Part shown: positions 1-11,297 of the stretch, in pieces | Layout of the letters: each line of letters starts with the position of its first letter | How positions within the stretch are numbered: position 1 is the stretch's first letter | Source of the DNA: Psychrobacter urativorans | GTDB lineage: Bacteria; Pseudomonadota; Gammaproteobacteria; Pseudomonadales; Moraxellaceae | Assembly (NCBI RefSeq): GCF_904846695.1 | Contig: NZ_CAJHBR010000001.1 | Coordinates: forward strand, 372,001-436,000 | DNA length: 64,000 bases | Reading direction: 5' to 3' | The notes under the pieces: generated by a model | The model's input: only the letters and a program-made list of their open reading frames with translations | The model's database searches: none | Told to the model about the DNA's origin: nothing | Made by a program: the position numbers and the translations under genes

Positions 1-993
1 AATAACGTCAATACGACCAGTAAAAAGCGCGGCAAGCTTACCGTTATCTTGACGCAATTGCAAACACCCTTGAGCATCAATGCCACAAGCAGTGCCGGTT
101 ATGATCTGAGATTGGCCATTATGTTTTTGAGTGACTTGTAAACGTAGCCCTGCTAAGGCATCCAGCGTATTAAATTGCTGCATAAAATCATTGGCAGCAG
201 TAACTTCTACCGATGATTTTTCAATCATCACTGAGTGAAAACAGCTGATCGATGCTATTAAAGCATTAGTTATTTGCTGATAAAGGCTCGATAACTTAGG
301 TAGAGGAGCTGCCCCTATTGGCTCCAGCTGCTGATAAATATCTTGCAAGCTTAAGGCCTGATAGCTCATACCTTCACAAGTTTGAGCAGTCAGCGTTGGT
401 GTGGCTTGTACATTCAGACCAACACCCATGACTACTCCAACTAGTTTGCTTGCGCACCATACTGGTTCGATTAAAATACCTGCAAGCTTATTAAAATAGA
501 TAATCTGCTGGTCAGTATTTTCACTTGTATGAGAGCTATTATTGGCATTGAGATCTGTTTGCTGGTTTATTTGATAGCCTATATTTCCCTCTGCTGGTTT
601 ATCTGACAAAGGCGAGGTGTTATAAAAGCCTAAATCATTAGCCCATTTTACCCCGATAGGGTTCAGGCCTTGGGCATTTAGTTGCTTATTTAACTCATCG
701 ATAACAGGCATTTTTGCTAACTCAACACCGATGATCAAGGACAACAAGCCACTGACCGGCATAGTCACTGGATGATACAGCGAAAGATAAACATTACCTA
801 GTGGCGACTGCCAAGAGCGGCCACGTTGTCCACGCCCAGCACTCTGGGTTTCAGCAGTGAGTAAGTGCAGCTCATCGGCAGCGAGACTAGTGTTCTTGAT
901 GGCGTCTATTAGTTCGCTATTGGTTGAAACACTACTGATAACATGGCGATGATTGAAGCTTAATAGGCTATTAGGACTATTGGTTAATGACAT
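1..993 (-). CDS. birA: Biotin--[acetyl-CoA-carboxylase] ligase (partial at window edge)
   Basis: This enzyme activates biotin as biotinyl-AMP and attaches it to the biotin carrier protein of acetyl-CoA carboxylase. The reading frame starts at an ATG at 993 and is still open at base 1, so the extreme C-terminus lies outside the window. Visible family motifs are GRGQRGRSW (nucleotide-binding loop), VKWAND and KLAGILIE, in the order seen in BirA, and the C-terminal beta-barrel domain follows. The protein begins almost directly with the ligase fold, so the N-terminal winged-helix DNA-binding domain of bifunctional BirA is absent. It should therefore be a ligase only, not the bio-operon repressor. 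A linker of about 30 residues rich in N, Q and S sits between VKWAND and KLAGIL. It is divergent from the permease gene that follows. Confidence 0.93.
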   Translation of the reverse strand, partial: MSLTNSPNSLLSFNHRHVISSVSTNSELIDAIKNTSLAADELHLLTAETQSAGRGQRGRSWQSPLGNVYLSLYHPVTMPVSGLLSLIIGVELAKMPVIDELNKQLNAQGLNPIGVKWANDLGFYNTSPLSDKPAEGNIGYQINQQTDLNANNSSHTSENTDQQIIYFNKLAGILIEPVWCASKLVGVVMGVGLNVQATPTLTAQTCEGMSYQALSLQDIYQQLEPIGAAPLPKLSSLYQQITNALIASISCFHSVMIEKSSVEVTAANDFMQQFNTLDALAGLRLQVTQKHNGQSQIITGTACGIDAQGCLQLRQDNGKLAALFTGRIDVI

Positions 994-1023
994 AAGTTTA
1001 GTCGATGTGGTTATTAAAATCTT

Positions 1024-1032
1024 TGTTATACT
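1024..1032 (+). promoter_or_regulatory. Putative extended -10 promoter for the TauE/SafE gene
   Basis: The sequence TGTTATACT is an extended -10 element (TGn followed by TATACT) in the birA/permease divergent gap. No good -35 box is visible, which is usual for extended -10 promoters. The implied leader to the permease start is about 145 bases. This is inferred from sequence only. Confidence 0.4.
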
Positions 1033-1185
1033 TAGGCGTGTTATCCGTTAATTCCTCAGCTTACAAATAAGGTAAGTGATGAGAAATCCTAACTGATGAT
1101 TGCTAGTGTTGATGCTAATAGTCATAGTGCCACTGACATGCTAACTATTATGATATAAAAATAAGCTCGATAAAAGGTCAATTTG

Positions 1186-1992
1186 ATGATGTTATACGTA
1201 TGGTTTGTCATTGCAGGTGCATTCGCAGGAGTTTGTGCTGGATTGTTCGGGGTGGGTGGCGGCATGATTATTGTGCCAGCTTTAGTATGGATTTTTACGG
1301 CTTACCATTTTCCTGCTGAAGTCGTTACTCATTTGGCGATTGGTACTTCACTAGCGACTATTGTTATTACCTCAATTAGCTCTATGACCGCCCATAATAA
1401 ACGTGGCGGCGTGCGCTGGGATATTTGGCGCAAGATGGGGCTAGGTTTGGTAATTGGTAGCTTAATAGGAGCAGCAGTGGCAGAGTCGATTGATGGGCAA
1501 GCCTTAAAAGCTATCATTGGTGGCGGTGCCTTATTAGTAGCTATAAAAATGCTGTTCTTCTCTAATAAAGAACAATTGGGCAAACCTTTACCTTCGACTG
1601 GGGTGCAATTCGGTGCTGGTACAGGTATTGGCTTAGCGTCCTCTATTTTCGGTATTGGTGGTGGTAGTTTGACGGTGCCATTCTTAAACTGGGCAGGGCT
1701 GACTATGAAGCAGTCCGTAGGGACAGCTGCTGCTTGCGGTTTGCCGATCGCAATTGCGGGAGCATTAGGCTTTGCTTGGTTCGGTCAGAACGTAGAAAAC
1801 TTACCAGAGGGTACTATCGGCTTCGTGCATATCAGCGGCTTCTTATGTATTTCGGTTATCAGTTTTATTATGGCCAAAGTAGGCGCAAAACTGGCTTATA
1901 AACTACCAGCGTTAATGCTAAAACGTGCTTTTGGTGTGTTGTTAGTGTTTGCAGGTGGTCAGTTATTGTTGAGTGGTCTTGGGATGATTTAG
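1186..1992 (+). CDS. Sulfite exporter TauE/SafE family membrane permease
   Basis: This is a polytopic inner-membrane protein of the TauE/SafE family (formerly DUF81). Members move sulfonates, sulfite or other small organic anions. The substrate here cannot be told from the sequence. About eight hydrophobic segments are visible. Two internally related glycine-rich halves are marked by GLFGVGGGMIIVPAL near residue 20 and SSIFGIGGGSLTVPFLNW near residue 155, a duplicated signature of the family. The length of about 268 residues is normal. An AAGG ribosome-binding site at 1174-1177 favours the ATG at 1186 (or 1189) over the in-frame TTG at 1183. It stands alone, divergent from birA. Confidence 0.88.
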   Translation: MMLYVWFVIAGAFAGVCAGLFGVGGGMIIVPALVWIFTAYHFPAEVVTHLAIGTSLATIVITSISSMTAHNKRGGVRWDIWRKMGLGLVIGSLIGAAVAESIDGQALKAIIGGGALLVAIKMLFFSNKEQLGKPLPSTGVQFGAGTGIGLASSIFGIGGGSLTVPFLNWAGLTMKQSVGTAAACGLPIAIAGALGFAWFGQNVENLPEGTIGFVHISGFLCISVISFIMAKVGAKLAYKLPALMLKRAFGVLLVFAGGQLLLSGLGMI

Positions 1993-2072
1993 AATGGCAT
2001 ACTGTGAGCATGTTATAAGCTGAAATCTGAGTAGCAACGTGCTCTTAAGTAATTCTTACAAGGATAAAAAGT

Positions 2073-2321
2073 ATGCATAGAAATGACAAAAGATTTGTTA
2101 TAGCATTAATTTTGACGACTTTTATTGCAGCTGCTCTCTATTTCTTCTTAGGCCTTGTCGCCCAAAGCTATGCAAAAAATATATCGGCAACTGATTTAAG
2201 CGAAATATCAAAATCCCCGTTTATAGTTATCGACTTATTAAAAGGGGGTGTTTGGCTGCTTTATACTGTTGCCATGCTGGTACTCATATTGAAATGGTGG
2301 GCTAAGCGAGTAAAGAGTTAA
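2073..2321 (+). CDS. Small two-helix membrane protein, unknown function
   Basis: I do not recognise this 82-residue protein. It has two clear hydrophobic segments, roughly residues 8-30 and 52-73, joined by a short polar loop, and ends in a basic tail (KWWAKRVKS). This pattern suggests an inner-membrane hairpin with both ends in the cytoplasm. An AAGGA ribosome-binding site lies 9 bases before the ATG, which supports real translation. It lies between the permease and smc on the same strand, 80 bases after the former. No function is proposed. Confidence 0.6.
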   Translation: MHRNDKRFVIALILTTFIAAALYFFLGLVAQSYAKNISATDLSEISKSPFIVIDLLKGGVWLLYTVAMLVLILKWWAKRVKS

Positions 2322-2548
2322 TAAAGACCCTGTTACAAAGTAAAAATTTTATTACAGCTTTTATGGCGCCAGGTTTTATATTGCTTGATGTTCTGTTGAG
2401 CCAAGGGATTAGTTTGTAGAAAGTGAAGTCTGCGCACAAAAGATTAATCTGCCTATATCAGATTATACTTAACGCCCTAAAACCCTAAAACCTCCCGAGA
2501 ATTTAAGGTAGAATAGCCGCCTGTTTTTGCTAAGTTTACTGACTCTTC

Positions 2549-5500
2549 ATGCGTTTAAAATCTCTAAAACTAGCAGGGTTTAAATCCTTTGCTAACGCCA
2601 CTACTTTTACTTTCCCGCGCGGCATCACTGCCATTGTCGGGCCAAACGGCTGTGGCAAATCGAACGTCATTGACGCTATTCGCTGGGTATTAGGCGAGAC
2701 CTCCGCTAAGCAGCTACGTGGCGGCGCGATGAGCGATGTTATCTTTGCCGGTACACAAGACAAAGCTGCCAAAAGCATGGCTAGTGTCGAGCTTACCTTT
2801 GAGCATACTCAAGACGAGCATACTGGGATTCGCCATGAGTTTAACTTGTATCATGAGCTGTCTGTACGCCGGCAAGTGAACTTAGAAGGTCGTTCAGATT
2901 ACTTTATAAACGGTACTCGTTGCCGTCGCCGTGATGTGGTCGATGTGTTTTTGGGCACTGGTCTTGGCGCTCGTAGTTATGCAGTGATCGAACAAGGTAT
3001 GATTGGCCGAATTGTGGAGTCCAGCCCACTACAATTGCGTGAATTCATCGAAGAGGCAGCAGGAGTCTCACGCTACCAAGTACGACGTGCAGAAACTCAA
3101 AAAAAGCTTTCGATGACCCAAGACAATCTAGCCCGTCTGTATGATATGCAAAGCGAATTAGTACGCCAACAAAAATCGCTAGCAAAACAAGCAACTAGTG
3201 CGCAGCGTTATGAAGAGCTTGCCATAGCCCTAGCTGACATAAAGCAGCAACTGGCCATCCAACAGTTATACCAAGCCAAACAAACCCAGCAGCAGCATAA
3301 GCTAACTCATGAAAATAGTGCTGCTAGCGTAGCGACACTCCAAGCTGATTATGAGCGTATCAAAGCCAAGCAAGATAAGCTTAGCACTCGTATTAATCAA
3401 GAACAATGGCTCAAAGATGAGGCACAAAGCGCCCATTATCAGCAGCAGTTGAGCTATCAGCAAGCCGAGCAGCAGATTAATAACGCTCAAGCACAACTCC
3501 AGCAAATAGAGCAGCAGCTACTTAGTTTAGATAGCCAGCGCCAGCAAGCAATCGCTGAGAGTGAAACGTTACAGAGCCAACGAGATCAGCAGCAAGAAGC
3601 GTTAGCAGAGCTACGTCCGCAGCTGAGTAAGCTGACGGCTAAACGTGAGCGCTATAATCGTGATGAGCAGCCCTTAAAATGTGCTTTGTATGAGGCGCAA
3701 GATCAACAGTCACGGCTACAAGAGAGTGAGCGCAAGCTTGAGCAACAGCAAGCATTGAATGCTCAGTCTCAGCAGCGCCTGCAGCTAAGCCAAGATAAAT
3801 GCAGCCGCCGTCAGCAAAATTGGCAGCTATTGTGGCAGCAGTTACAGCAGCCTGATACTGATAAAGGGACAATGCTATCAATAACCACGCTTAAAGAGCA
3901 GCTGCAACAGAACGCGCGGCAACAAGATAGCGTGGCAGAGCGACTGTCGGAGCTACAACCACAAGCTCGAACCTTGCAGCAGCAGTTAGCGGCACAGCAG
4001 GCTGAACTAATCAAGCAAGAAAAATCTCAAGCATCATTGGCTGGCGAGTACGATACCCTACATCAAATATTGCATCCTAAACCAGTCAAAAATCAGCAAA
4101 ATTCGCTTATCCAAAGTAGTGATGCAAAAGATAAAGCAGCAAGTGCACTGCACCAGCCCTCGAAGCTAGCCATAGCTACTTTACGTGAGCAAATTGAGTT
4201 AACTGCTCAAGGTCAGCAATACGCACAGCGACTCGATAGCTTGTTGGCGATGTGGCTAGATAGCCATGTGCTAGTGACCGCTCAAGCAGATCAGTCGCAC
4301 CTAACAGCGCCTAATGACAGTACAGCATCCAAAGCCAATTTAGGACAAACGCTTGAGCCTTATTTGGCAGAACTACTTAGCTATCAGCAGCACAATAGCC
4401 GCCAGCAGCTAAGTCATAGCTTGTGGCTGCCTACTAAGCAAACCCCTAAGCAAACGAATAAGCAGCAAAGCGTATTTGATGAGCTAGCAACCGATCTCAG
4501 CGCCAAGATTTTGCCTTTAGCTCAGTTGATAGCGCAGCCAGCTTTGGCGCTATGGCAGCAGTGTTATCTGTATCTCGCTGATGACAATGTTAACAGCGAT
4601 AAAGCGAGTGCAGAGCTGGCGACTATTACTAAAGCATTACCGCCAACAGCACTAGTATTAACTACTGACGGTTGGATAATTAGTAGGTTAGGTAGTGTCA
4701 ACCTCACTAAGGTTACAGCAGCACAAGACTCTAATGGCAGTGACCAAAACAATGAGCACAGTAACAGCCAGTTTTTGAGTCAACGTTTGCAGCAGCGTCA
4801 ACGCTTACAGCAATTAGAGACGCTACTCGATGAATCCGATAGTCAAATTCTAACCCAGCAGCAGACGATCAAGCGTACCCAAGCTAATTACGATGCTTTG
4901 ACGGTCAGTTTAGAAGAAACCCAGGCACAGGCTCAGCGCTTAACGCAAGATAACTATCGCCAACAGCAACAGTTGACTACCCAGCAAGCTGCCAATGAGC
5001 GCCAACAGGCGGAGGAGCAGCGCTTACAAGCTGACCAAGCATTACTGTTAGCCGAGCAGCAAGAATTAGCTCAAGAGCAAAAGGTATTAGATAGCGAAAA
5101 GCAGCAAATTGAGCATAGCTTGGTGGCACTAAGACCTAAATTAGAGGCAGCCCGAGCTAATAGTCAGCACTTACAGAATGAGCGTAACGAGTTAAACCGT
5201 AATCGCCAATTGGACGACAACGCTTGGCAGTCATTGCAGCTGACCGTACAAAAAGGTGAGATGCGTCTTGAGCATAGTACTGATAGTTTAGCGCGCGTCA
5301 ATGCCGTATATGAGCAAGCCGTACAAAGCGAGCTGACCTTGCAAAAGCGCTTGCAAACTCATAACCAGCAACTACCTAACTTACAAGCAAAACTGCAAGC
5401 GGCGCAAACGACCCGTGATGAGCAGCAAGCATTATTGGCAGAACGTGAGACGGCATTAACGGCACTGAAACAAGACTATAGCCAACAGCAAATCGAATTA

Positions 5501-6427
5501 GATAAGTCGCAAACTCAATTGCAGACTCAGCAAAGCAAATTAGCTAGCCAAGCAACTGAACTGGCGCTTAGCGAGGCCCATTTGCAAGATAGTATTGAGC
5601 AGACTCAGGATGCTTTAGATAATTACTATCAAATTATTAATAAAAACAATCCACATAATTCGCCATCGACTGTCAGTGTCTCCAGTTTATTGACTGACTT
5701 TATTACCCACGAGCGCCGAGTGCGCCCAGATAAAATTACTGAATTACAAGCTGAGTCCACTAAGCTTACCCAGCAATTGAGTAGGATTGGCCCTGTTAAT
5801 TTAGCAGCTATTGCTGAATTGGCACAAGTTAATGAGCGCTTAGCACCCTTGAACCAGCAGACCGAAGATATTGCCGCTAGCATGCAGACTTTGACGGAGG
5901 CGATTGCCTCTATTGATGAGACTACTAAGACCCTGTTTATGCAGACTCTCGATAATGTTAATAGTGAATTGGCTAAGCTATTTGCCAAAGTATTCGGCGG
6001 TGGTCAAGCCAGTTTGACGCTGAATTTGGAAGATATGCCAGCGGATACGGCTAAGTCGGAACAATGGCGAGCGGGGCTGACTTTAATGGCGCAGCCTAAA
6101 GGCAAGCGCAACAGTCGCTTGGCGGTATTATCCGGTGGCGAAAAGACCTTAACGGCTCTGAGTTTGATTTTTGCTATATTTAAGCAGCATCCAGCACCGT
6201 TTTGTGTGCTTGATGAAGTCGATGCTCCGCTTGATGATGCTAATGTAGGTCGATTCACTAGTCTAATTCATGAGCTTGCCGATGACCTACAGTTTATATT
6301 TATTAGCCATAACAAGCTGACTATGCAAATCGCTGATGAGCTTAAAGGGGTCACTATGCCGAGCGCTGGAATCTCGACACTAGTAAGCGTTTCATTGGAT
6401 GAAGCTGAGCACTATGTGGATCTTTAG
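2549..6427 (+). CDS. smc: Chromosome segregation protein SMC
   Basis: SMC is the ATPase core of the bacterial condensin that compacts and segregates chromosomes on the nucleoid. The N-terminal head shows the Walker A loop GPNGCGKS at residues 31-38. The C-terminal head shows the ABC signature LSGGEK near residue 1193 and Walker B VLDEVDAPLDD near residue 1219. Between them lie two very long glutamine-rich coiled coils and a poorly conserved hinge around residues 540-690. At 1292 residues it is about 100 longer than typical bacterial SMC, with the extra length in the coiled coils and hinge. The order smc-zipA-ligA matches that in Pseudomonas and relatives. No strong ribosome-binding site precedes the ATG. 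Confidence 0.96.
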   Translation: MRLKSLKLAGFKSFANATTFTFPRGITAIVGPNGCGKSNVIDAIRWVLGETSAKQLRGGAMSDVIFAGTQDKAAKSMASVELTFEHTQDEHTGIRHEFNLYHELSVRRQVNLEGRSDYFINGTRCRRRDVVDVFLGTGLGARSYAVIEQGMIGRIVESSPLQLREFIEEAAGVSRYQVRRAETQKKLSMTQDNLARLYDMQSELVRQQKSLAKQATSAQRYEELAIALADIKQQLAIQQLYQAKQTQQQHKLTHENSAASVATLQADYERIKAKQDKLSTRINQEQWLKDEAQSAHYQQQLSYQQAEQQINNAQAQLQQIEQQLLSLDSQRQQAIAESETLQSQRDQQQEALAELRPQLSKLTAKRERYNRDEQPLKCALYEAQDQQSRLQESERKLEQQQALNAQSQQRLQLSQDKCSRRQQNWQLLWQQLQQPDTDKGTMLSITTLKEQLQQNARQQDSVAERLSELQPQARTLQQQLAAQQAELIKQEKSQASLAGEYDTLHQILHPKPVKNQQNSLIQSSDAKDKAASALHQPSKLAIATLREQIELTAQGQQYAQRLDSLLAMWLDSHVLVTAQADQSHLTAPNDSTASKANLGQTLEPYLAELLSYQQHNSRQQLSHSLWLPTKQTPKQTNKQQSVFDELATDLSAKILPLAQLIAQPALALWQQCYLYLADDNVNSDKASAELATITKALPPTALVLTTDGWIISRLGSVNLTKVTAAQDSNGSDQNNEHSNSQFLSQRLQQRQRLQQLETLLDESDSQILTQQQTIKRTQANYDALTVSLEETQAQAQRLTQDNYRQQQQLTTQQAANERQQAEEQRLQADQALLLAEQQELAQEQKVLDSEKQQIEHSLVALRPKLEAARANSQHLQNERNELNRNRQLDDNAWQSLQLTVQKGEMRLEHSTDSLARVNAVYEQAVQSELTLQKRLQTHNQQLPNLQAKLQAAQTTRDEQQALLAERETALTALKQDYSQQQIELDKSQTQLQTQQSKLASQATELALSEAHLQDSIEQTQDALDNYYQIINKNNPHNSPSTVSVSSLLTDFITHERRVRPDKITELQAESTKLTQQLSRIGPVNLAAIAELAQVNERLAPLNQQTEDIAASMQTLTEAIASIDETTKTLFMQTLDNVNSELAKLFAKVFGGGQASLTLNLEDMPADTAKSEQWRAGLTLMAQPKGKRNSRLAVLSGGEKTLTALSLIFAIFKQHPAPFCVLDEVDAPLDDANVGRFTSLIHELADDLQFIFISHNKLTMQIADELKGVTMPSAGISTLVSVSLDEAEHYVDL

Positions 6428-6807
6428 ACAGGCTTAGCTCAATATTTATCACTAAAAAAACATTAATAGTTAGGTTTTGGTGTTTGATTTTGCAACTCAA
6501 GCTACCGGATAATGCTCTCATTATAAGGGTTACCAGCTATTAGTAACTAAATGCTAGTTAGTAAATTAGTAAATTAGTAACTGAGTTAGGAGCTGAGTTA
6601 GTAAGTAGGGTAGTATTAACCGCTTTTAAATTAGCAAAAATAAGTCTATTGCCTAGCAAGTAGTAAACTCTACTACCTAGAGTCAGCAAGCAGCGCAAGC
6701 TAAGGGCTGTACAAAGTGGTGACGGCATGGGATAGCCATGCTAAACTATTCCAATTTATACTTTGCAGTTTATTTTCATTTGTTATTGTTATTAGGATGT
6801 GTCTCTC
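6428..6807. other. smc-zipA intergenic gap with short direct repeats
   Basis: This gap of about 380 bases holds no convincing gene. Around 6547-6605 there is a cluster of short imperfect repeats built on GTTAGTAA and AAATTAGT units. No terminator with a clear hairpin and T-tract was found after smc. The zipA promoter probably lies in the last 150 bases, but I cannot place it. Confidence 0.4.
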
Positions 6808-7848
6808 ATGACCGCTATTCAGTTTGTATTAATTGCCATTGCTGCATTTATCGTCTTTGCAGGGCTGTTTATGGTCATTCGTAGCTTTAAGCGTCGTCAA
6901 AACGCTGAAACTGCTGTCGTCGAGTACGATAAAAATGGCATTCCGATCATTCCTCGTCATGAGCGTAATGTAATCGATCAGCCAGACCTAGAAGATACCT
7001 TCGCTGGTGAAACCATTATTGGCCCTAACCGTGACTATCTAAATGCTGTTATTGTAGATGAGCCTTCGTCATCTGTTCATAGTACTGTGCATTCCACGCC
7101 ATATGATACTGTCAAAGACAATACTCATAACGAAGACAGTATTGATGCCGCTGACTATGCTCGCTGGCAGGCTGAGCAGCAACTTGTTGATGATCCTGAG
7201 TTTGCGCATTTCTCTAATGAGCTAAATAATGAGGAGAGTGAGTATCAGTCAACTTACAGTGCGCAAGAGCCTGATGCCTTCTCTAGCTTAATGTCAGCGA
7301 CGGATAGCTTAATGCCTACTATTGATACAGCAGAAGAGCCAAATTTCACTGATAATAGTCCTATTCTTGATCAGCATTTGCTGTCGCCAGTCGATCAAGC
7401 ACAGAACGGTCCGCTCATTAATGCTAAAGATAATATTAATATTACTATCTTGCCGCACCAATATCGTGATCGCGCGCCTTCGATAGTTCGTGGCCGTGAC
7501 TTGTTAACCCTTATTGATAAGTATGGCTTACGTTTTGGGGCGATGAATATGTTCCATCGCTATGAGCAAAAAGACGGTACTGGTATGCTGTGGTTTAGCA
7601 TGATGGGTATTACTGATGATGGCATTGCGCCTTTTGATCCGCACAGTGTCGCAACTAATACTTATAACGGCGTAGTAGTGTTCTTATCGCTACCGCATCC
7701 ACAAGCCTTGCGTAGTTTTGATAGTATGATGAGCATTGCCTATATGATGGCCAATGATTTGGATGCTATGATTCTTGATGAGAATAATCAGCAAATCACT
7801 ACTGAATATAAGCAACAACTGCGTAATCAAGTACGTGATTACGTGTAG
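6808..7848 (+). CDS. zipA: Cell division protein ZipA
   Basis: ZipA is an inner-membrane protein that tethers FtsZ to the membrane at the division site. The sequence shows the expected plan: one N-terminal transmembrane helix (AIQFVLIAIAAFIVFAGLF), a long acidic, serine-rich unstructured linker of about 180 residues, and a C-terminal globular domain from about residue 210 (starting near ITILPHQYRDRAP) that would bind the FtsZ tail. I chose the ATG at 6808 because AGGA at 6793-6796 is too close to the in-frame GTG at 6799 but well spaced for the ATG. Its position between smc and ligA is typical. Sequence conservation of ZipA is low, so the call rests on architecture and context. Confidence 0.88.
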   Translation: MTAIQFVLIAIAAFIVFAGLFMVIRSFKRRQNAETAVVEYDKNGIPIIPRHERNVIDQPDLEDTFAGETIIGPNRDYLNAVIVDEPSSSVHSTVHSTPYDTVKDNTHNEDSIDAADYARWQAEQQLVDDPEFAHFSNELNNEESEYQSTYSAQEPDAFSSLMSATDSLMPTIDTAEEPNFTDNSPILDQHLLSPVDQAQNGPLINAKDNINITILPHQYRDRAPSIVRGRDLLTLIDKYGLRFGAMNMFHRYEQKDGTGMLWFSMMGITDDGIAPFDPHSVATNTYNGVVVFLSLPHPQALRSFDSMMSIAYMMANDLDAMILDENNQQITTEYKQQLRNQVRDYV

Positions 7849-7922
7849 TCGCCCTTTATCTCTAAAAGCGGGTCATTAAAAGTTATTAAAAGCCCGCTCC
7901 GCTAAATCTTGAAATAGTCAAT

Positions 7923-7986
7923 AAAGGGCAAATAGCCTAACTTTTCATAGCAAGTCTGATGATAAAAGTTATGTTATTTGCCCTTA
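7923..7986. repeat. Long imperfect inverted repeat between zipA and ligA
   Basis: The left arm at 7923-7945 and the right arm at 7964-7986 are reverse complements at about 20 of 23 positions, with an 18-base loop. Both arms carry the core AAGGGCAAATA. There is no T-tract on either strand after the stem, so it is not a standard intrinsic terminator. Confidence 0.7.
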
Positions 7987-8045
7987 TCAATACTTAATCA
8001 ATGCTCACAAAAACAGCCAAACTTGTTATTATATCGGTATCTTGA

Positions 8046-10187
<2,142 letters not shown>

Positions 10188-10223
10188 TATATCTTGAAGT
10201 CAGCTTGATTCACAGCTTTTAAT

Positions 10224-10246
10224 GTAGGGTGCGCCTCGCGCACCGT
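10224..10246 (+). repeat. REP palindrome, copy 1
   Basis: A GTAG tetranucleotide is followed by a hairpin with arms GGTGCGC and GCGCACC and loop CTC. It lies 37 bases after ligA and is in the same orientation as copy 2 at 11269. The two copies bracket the HEPN-like gene. Confidence 0.85.
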
Positions 10247-10370
10247 TTGAGAGTCGGGTTTTGAAATTTAAAAGGATTATTTGATAAATAATTAAATGTG
10301 AAATAATTTGTTTAAAGAAGTAGATTTGATTTACTGTTTAACACTTATATATTAGTGTGCTGAGCGTAAT

Positions 10371-11231
10371 CTACAAATAGCTATTTTTATACTCTTCAGG
10401 AATATAAACTGGTGATAGCTTATCTACATTTTCTTGAATCAAAGCAATCCTATTCTTACTAGAAATAATTGGAAATTTTTCAATATCAATAGCTTTTAAA
10501 TTATCGTTTTCTACCATATTCTCAGAAATATAGTTTATGTATTCTTGACTTGAGAAACAGATTTTAAAAATATTTTTGTTCAAAAGGTCAGTCAATACTT
10601 CTGTATCATCCGAACTTTTAATATGAATTAGTCTGTTTCTAATATCTAACAGCTCAATTAAATCAGACCAAAAACTCATCTGTTTAATCTGTGGCACCTG
10701 ATATATATCTGTTACTATTAGATTTATCTTTTCTTTCCAGGATATGTACCTTTCAATTTGTTCTTTATTATAAACCTCTGTTTTTCTTGGAGTTGTTTTG
10801 CTCCATATGAAATCGTTAGGTATTGATAGGTTAATAAATGTTTCTAAAGCTGTGAAGCTAAATATAATAGCTTTTTGGGCATGTTCGATAAAGTTGTAAA
10901 CTTCTAATGTATGTTCTATCAATAAGTTATTTATAGATCCGTCATCAAGCTTCTGTTTAGAATGTAAGTTCTGAATTTTACTATTTAATGCTTTAATTTC
11001 TATCAAAGCTTCGTTTGCAATATTGATTTGTAAAGCAACCATACTTGGAGTAATGAACCTTACCTTATTGTTTTTGATATCTACTTCTTCAATACCTCTA
11101 GAAAGAAATTTGTAGTCTTTAATGTCATTTGGCACCAGTATTTTTGGAGGAAGAAATCTCATATCTACAAGCTCTAATGAGTTCTCGTCAAATTTAGATA
11201 TAAGAACCATTCTCTTAGTTTTCGTTTCCAT
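10371..11231 (-). CDS. HEPN-motif protein, putative RNase, unknown role
   Basis: I do not recognise this protein as a named family. It is 286 residues from the ATG at 11231; the longer open frame to 11291 only runs into a REP palindrome. Two features resemble HEPN domains: a helix with AIIFSFTALETFIN near residue 125, and RNRLIH at residues 198-203, which fits the R-N-x3-H (RX4-6H) motif of HEPN ribonucleases. HEPN proteins often act as toxins or antiphage RNases; applying that here is inference. The gene is clearly more AT-rich than its neighbours, which suggests transfer. It lies between two REP elements, next to the RAYT gene and on the same strand. No antitoxin partner is visible. Confidence 0.6.
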   Translation of the reverse strand: METKTKRMVLISKFDENSLELVDMRFLPPKILVPNDIKDYKFLSRGIEEVDIKNNKVRFITPSMVALQINIANEALIEIKALNSKIQNLHSKQKLDDGSINNLLIEHTLEVYNFIEHAQKAIIFSFTALETFINLSIPNDFIWSKTTPRKTEVYNKEQIERYISWKEKINLIVTDIYQVPQIKQMSFWSDLIELLDIRNRLIHIKSSDDTEVLTDLLNKNIFKICFSSQEYINYISENMVENDNLKAIDIEKFPIISSKNRIALIQENVDKLSPVYIPEEYKNSYL

Positions 11232-11268
11232 ATTTTTACTCAATTTTAAGGTTGATATTGATAGCTGA

Positions 11269-11291
11269 GTAGGGTGCGCCCCGCGCACCAT
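11269..11291 (+). repeat. REP palindrome, copy 2
   Basis: This has the same GTAG foot and arms GGTGCGC and GCGCACC as copy 1, with loop CCC. It starts 38 bases upstream of the HEPN-like start codon and lies 7 bases beyond the RAYT stop. It is the reverse complement of copy 3. Confidence 0.87.
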
Positions 11292-11297
11292 TAAATA

